Shown piece by piece: positions 6,221 to 8,303 of a stretch of 8,303 nt of DNA. The notes beneath the pieces are model-generated. The model searched no databases. It worked only from the letters and a program-made list of their open reading frames with translations, and was not told where the DNA came from. The translations under genes and the position numbers were made by a program. The DNA comes from Methanotrichaceae archaeon (GTDB taxonomy: Archaea; Halobacteriota; Methanosarcinia; Methanotrichales; Methanotrichaceae). The number at the start of each line of letters is the position of its first letter. The first letter of the stretch is position 1. The stretch is from contig DUKF01000076.1 of NCBI GenBank assembly GCA_013329455.1, positions 1-8,303 on the forward strand, written 5' to 3'.

Positions 6221-6250
6221 GGTTCGAGAAGGGTCCAGAAGGGTCGAGAA
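6221..6250. repeat. Three tandem 10-bp repeats upstream of purL
   Basis: GGTTCGAGAA, GGGTCCAGAA and GGGTCGAGAA follow each other without a gap, three copies of GG(G/T)TC(G/C)AGAA. The period of 10 bp is about one helical turn, so all copies face the same side of the DNA. They end 24 bp before the purL TATA box, where an archaeal activator or repressor could bind. Confidence 0.6.
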
Positions 6251-6273
6251 GCTCAAAACCCGTTCGGATCGAC

Positions 6274-6283
6274 AAATACATAA
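6274..6283 (+). promoter_or_regulatory. TATA box of purL
   Basis: AAATACATAA is centred near 6278. Transcription would begin near 6303, leaving a leader of about 12 bases to ATG 6315 or 27 bases to TTG 6330. Confidence 0.5.
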
Positions 6284-6316
6284 TGGCCTTTGGCGGCATA
6301 GTTATTCCCTGTAAAT

Positions 6317-6322
6317 GAGGTG
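6317..6322 (+). promoter_or_regulatory. Ribosome binding site favouring the TTG start of purL
   Basis: GAGGTG lies 7 bases before TTG 6330, ideal spacing. It overlaps the in-frame ATG at 6315, which itself has no ribosome binding site and is preceded directly by TAA. Confidence 0.5.
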
Positions 6323-6329
6323 TAAGTCG

Positions 6330-8303
6330 TTGAAAATAATCGGTCTTGCCGACGAGGAGGTCGAGGCTGCCCTCCGAAGCGCTGGCCTCGGCCTCACGGT
6401 TTCTGAGGCGCGCTCCATCGCCGAGGTTCTGGGAAGGGATCCTTCCATCCCGGAACTCTTTAACTACGATACCATGTGGAGCGAGCACTGCTCTTACAAG
6501 AGCAGTCGCGCCACCCTGAACGAGTTTCTACACACCACCGGACCCAACGTCGTCCAGGGTCCGGAAGAAGACGCCGGGATAGTGGCCATCGACGACGAGT
6601 GGTGCGTTGTGATCGCCCACGAAAGCCACAACCACCCGAGCCAGATACTGCCCAACGAGGGCGCTGCCACCGGGATCGGTGGAATCGTAAGAGACGTAAA
6701 CTGCATGGGCGCAAAAGTTGTGGCCACCGGCGACCCGCTCCGGTTCGGCGACCCCTATGGCGAGGACCAAAATCACGTCCGATGGGTCGCAGAGGGCGTC
6801 GTCGACGGGATCTGGCAGTACGGAAACGCCCTCGGCGTGCCGGTCATCGCCGGAGACGTAGTCTTCGACGACAGCTTCGACACCAACTGCCTGGTGAACG
6901 TCGTCGCCATCGGCGTCGTGAAGAGAGGAGATATAATCAAGAGCAGGGCCCCCCAGGGCGCAGGTGAGAAGGACTACGACGTGATCCTGATCGGAAAGCC
7001 CACCGACTCCAGCGGCTTTGGTGGCGTCACCTTCGCCTCTGAAGAGCTTCGCGAGGAGGACGAGGAGGCGAACAGGGGCGCGATCCAGATCCCCGACCCA
7101 TTCCTGAAGAACGTCCTTTTCAAGGCGAACGAGGCTCTTTTCGAGTTGACCCGGTCTGAGGGGATCACCATCGGGTTCAAGGACCTGGGCGGAGGCGGGT
7201 TCACCTGCGCCTCCTCGGAGATGGGGGCGAGTGCCGGATACGGCATGGACCTTGACCTCGACAAGCTCCACAAAGCGAGCGAGGATCTCCCCCCTGAGGT
7301 CGTCGCCTGCGCCGAGACTCAGGAGCGGTTCATGCTCATCTGTCCATCGGACCTGACCCCGAGGGTCCTTGAGATCTACAACGAGGACTGGGACCTTCCC
7401 AACGTCTACGAGGGCGCGAGAGCCACCGTCGTCGGGAAGGTGACTACCAACGGCAGGTACATGACCCGCTACAAGGGCGAGGTGACCTGCGACGTCTCCA
7501 TCGAGCACCTGACCAAAGGTATCCACTACCAGAGAGAGGAAAGTCCCCGAAAGATAAGCCTGACTGAGCCCGTGATAACGGCTCCCGAGGACCTCACCGT
7601 CGCCCTGCTCAAGGTTCTGGCTTCGCCCAACGTCTCCTCGAGAGAGCACATCTACCGCTACTACGACACCGAGGTTCAGGGCAATTCGGTCATCAGGCCC
7701 GGAGAGGCCGACGCCGGCCTCATAGCCCCGGTCCGAGGCGAGACGTTCGGCATCGCCCTCTCGGTCGACGCAAATCCCTTCTACGGCAGAATCAGCCCCT
7801 ACTGGGCTGGGGCGACGGCCGTCGCCGAGGCGATGAGAAACGTCGCTGCCATCGGCGCGAGTCCTGCAACTCTAACCGACTGCCTCAACTTCGGAAATCC
7901 TGAGAAGCCCGAAGCCTTCTGGGAGTTCAGGGAATGCGTGAAAGGGCTCGCAAACGCCGCAAAGTCTCTCTGGCTCAAGGGGTACGAGGACACTCCAGTC
8001 CCGATCGTCTCCGGGAACGTCAGCTTCTACAACGAGTCTCCCGACGGGACTGTGGACCCATCGCCGGTCATCGCCTGCGTCGGCCTGATCGATGACGTTA
8101 GGGACGCCGTGACGATGAACCTCAAGGAGGCGAACGATTCCATCTACCTCATCGGGCCGCGGTTCGACGAGCTGGGTGGGTCCGAGTACTACAGGACGAT
8201 CTACGACGTCACCGGCGCGAACGTCCCAGTGGTCAGGTTCGAGCTTGAGAGAAATATGATCTACGCCACCATCGATTCGATCGCCGAAAAAATCGTCGTC
8301 TCG
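6330..8303 (+). CDS. purL: Phosphoribosylformylglycinamidine synthase subunit PurL, 3' end beyond window
   Basis: PurL is the large catalytic subunit of FGAM synthase, step four of purine synthesis. It turns FGAR, ATP and ammonia (from PurQ, with PurS as bridge) into FGAM in the cytosol. The 658 codons seen are most of a small-form PurL, usually about 720 residues. Signatures in order are MWSEHCSYKSSR (49-60, with the conserved His), VIAHESHNHPSQILP (94-108), EGAATGIGGIVRDV (110-123), GDPYGEDQNHVRWVAEGVV, and GFKDLGGGGFTCASSE in the first AIR-synthase-like half. The second half shows ISPYWAGATAVAEAMRNVAA, LTDCLNFGNPEKPE and SGNVSFYNES. TTG 6330 is preferred because of GAGGTG; ATG 6315 would add five residues. 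Codon use is GC-rich. No purS or purQ is in the window. The 10-bp repeats and TATA box upstream may control it. Confidence 0.96.
   Translation, partial: MKIIGLADEEVEAALRSAGLGLTVSEARSIAEVLGRDPSIPELFNYDTMWSEHCSYKSSRATLNEFLHTTGPNVVQGPEEDAGIVAIDDEWCVVIAHESHNHPSQILPNEGAATGIGGIVRDVNCMGAKVVATGDPLRFGDPYGEDQNHVRWVAEGVVDGIWQYGNALGVPVIAGDVVFDDSFDTNCLVNVVAIGVVKRGDIIKSRAPQGAGEKDYDVILIGKPTDSSGFGGVTFASEELREEDEEANRGAIQIPDPFLKNVLFKANEALFELTRSEGITIGFKDLGGGGFTCASSEMGASAGYGMDLDLDKLHKASEDLPPEVVACAETQERFMLICPSDLTPRVLEIYNEDWDLPNVYEGARATVVGKVTTNGRYMTRYKGEVTCDVSIEHLTKGIHYQREESPRKISLTEPVITAPEDLTVALLKVLASPNVSSREHIYRYYDTEVQGNSVIRPGEADAGLIAPVRGETFGIALSVDANPFYGRISPYWAGATAVAEAMRNVAAIGASPATLTDCLNFGNPEKPEAFWEFRECVKGLANAAKSLWLKGYEDTPVPIVSGNVSFYNESPDGTVDPSPVIACVGLIDDVRDAVTMNLKEANDSIYLIGPRFDELGGSEYYRTIYDVTGANVPVVRFELERNMIYATIDSIAEKIVVS

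Noticed and set aside
6219..6229. GGGTTCGAG, resembling a tRNA T-loop
   Set aside because: No acceptor or anticodon stem around it; it is part of the 10-bp tandem repeats.
6476..6967. 163-codon Arg-rich plus-strand frame
   Set aside because: Out-of-frame reading of purL; the extreme Arg content is an artefact of GC-rich codons.
7536..7546. GAGGAAAGTCC, resembling the P4 5' strand of RNase P RNA
   Set aside because: It is inside purL and codes for part of its protein; no matching P4 3' strand or surrounding RNase P structure.
6528..7649. 373-codon open frame on the minus strand
   Set aside because: It lies entirely antisense to purL, whose protein signatures are unmistakable. GC-rich codons leave the opposite strand open by chance; no ribosome binding site or family resemblance.

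Overview
The window most likely comes from a methanogenic archaeon of the order Methanosarcinales, probably a Methanothrix (Methanosaeta)-like lineage. The evidence is a DUF1699 protein (a family I know from Methanosarcinales), a short archaeal Sm-like/Hfq-like protein, a SagB-type nitroreductase, a small-form PurL, TATA-box promoters about 25-30 bp before likely leaderless starts, and GGAGGTGA-type ribosome binding sites. The assignment rests on reading protein families, not on a search.

Left part (1-2550) is the accessory-looking, gene-poor half. A large unrecognised protein is encoded on the minus strand and runs out of the window at position 1. Divergent from it lies a plus-strand stretch (about 1160-1795) that stays protein-like in a single frame but carries three in-frame stops, so it reads as a decayed gene. 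From there to 2274 I find no supportable gene, only a strong hairpin at 1797-1824. A small Lys/Arg-rich 38-residue ORF with a good ribosome binding site sits at 2275-2391.

Middle part (2552-5654). A secreted or membrane-anchored SagB-type nitroreductase (minus) and a DUF72/YecE-like protein (plus) diverge from a shared 135-bp promoter region. The DUF72 gene is split between two frames at an A8 run that contains the classic heptamer A-AAA-AAG in the correct phase. A -1 shift there restores the family sequence exactly. After a gene-free gap come the Sm-like RNA-binding protein and the DUF1699 protein, each with its own TATA box and ribosome binding site.

Right part (5774-8303) is richer in GC. 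On the minus strand a 51-residue CxxC/HxxC zinc-binding protein is followed after one base by tRNA-Leu(CAA). The tRNA has no visible TATA box of its own, so the two are probably one transcript. On the plus strand purL (phosphoribosylformylglycinamidine synthase subunit II) begins near 6330 and is cut by the window end. Three 10-bp tandem repeats stand just upstream of its TATA box.

The genes do not form one obvious pathway. The right half is housekeeping (purine synthesis, tRNA, RNA binding) and the left half is lineage-specific and partly degraded. The points most worth following are the DUF72 recoding candidate, the mRNA-tRNA junction, the purL repeats and the unrecognised left-edge protein.
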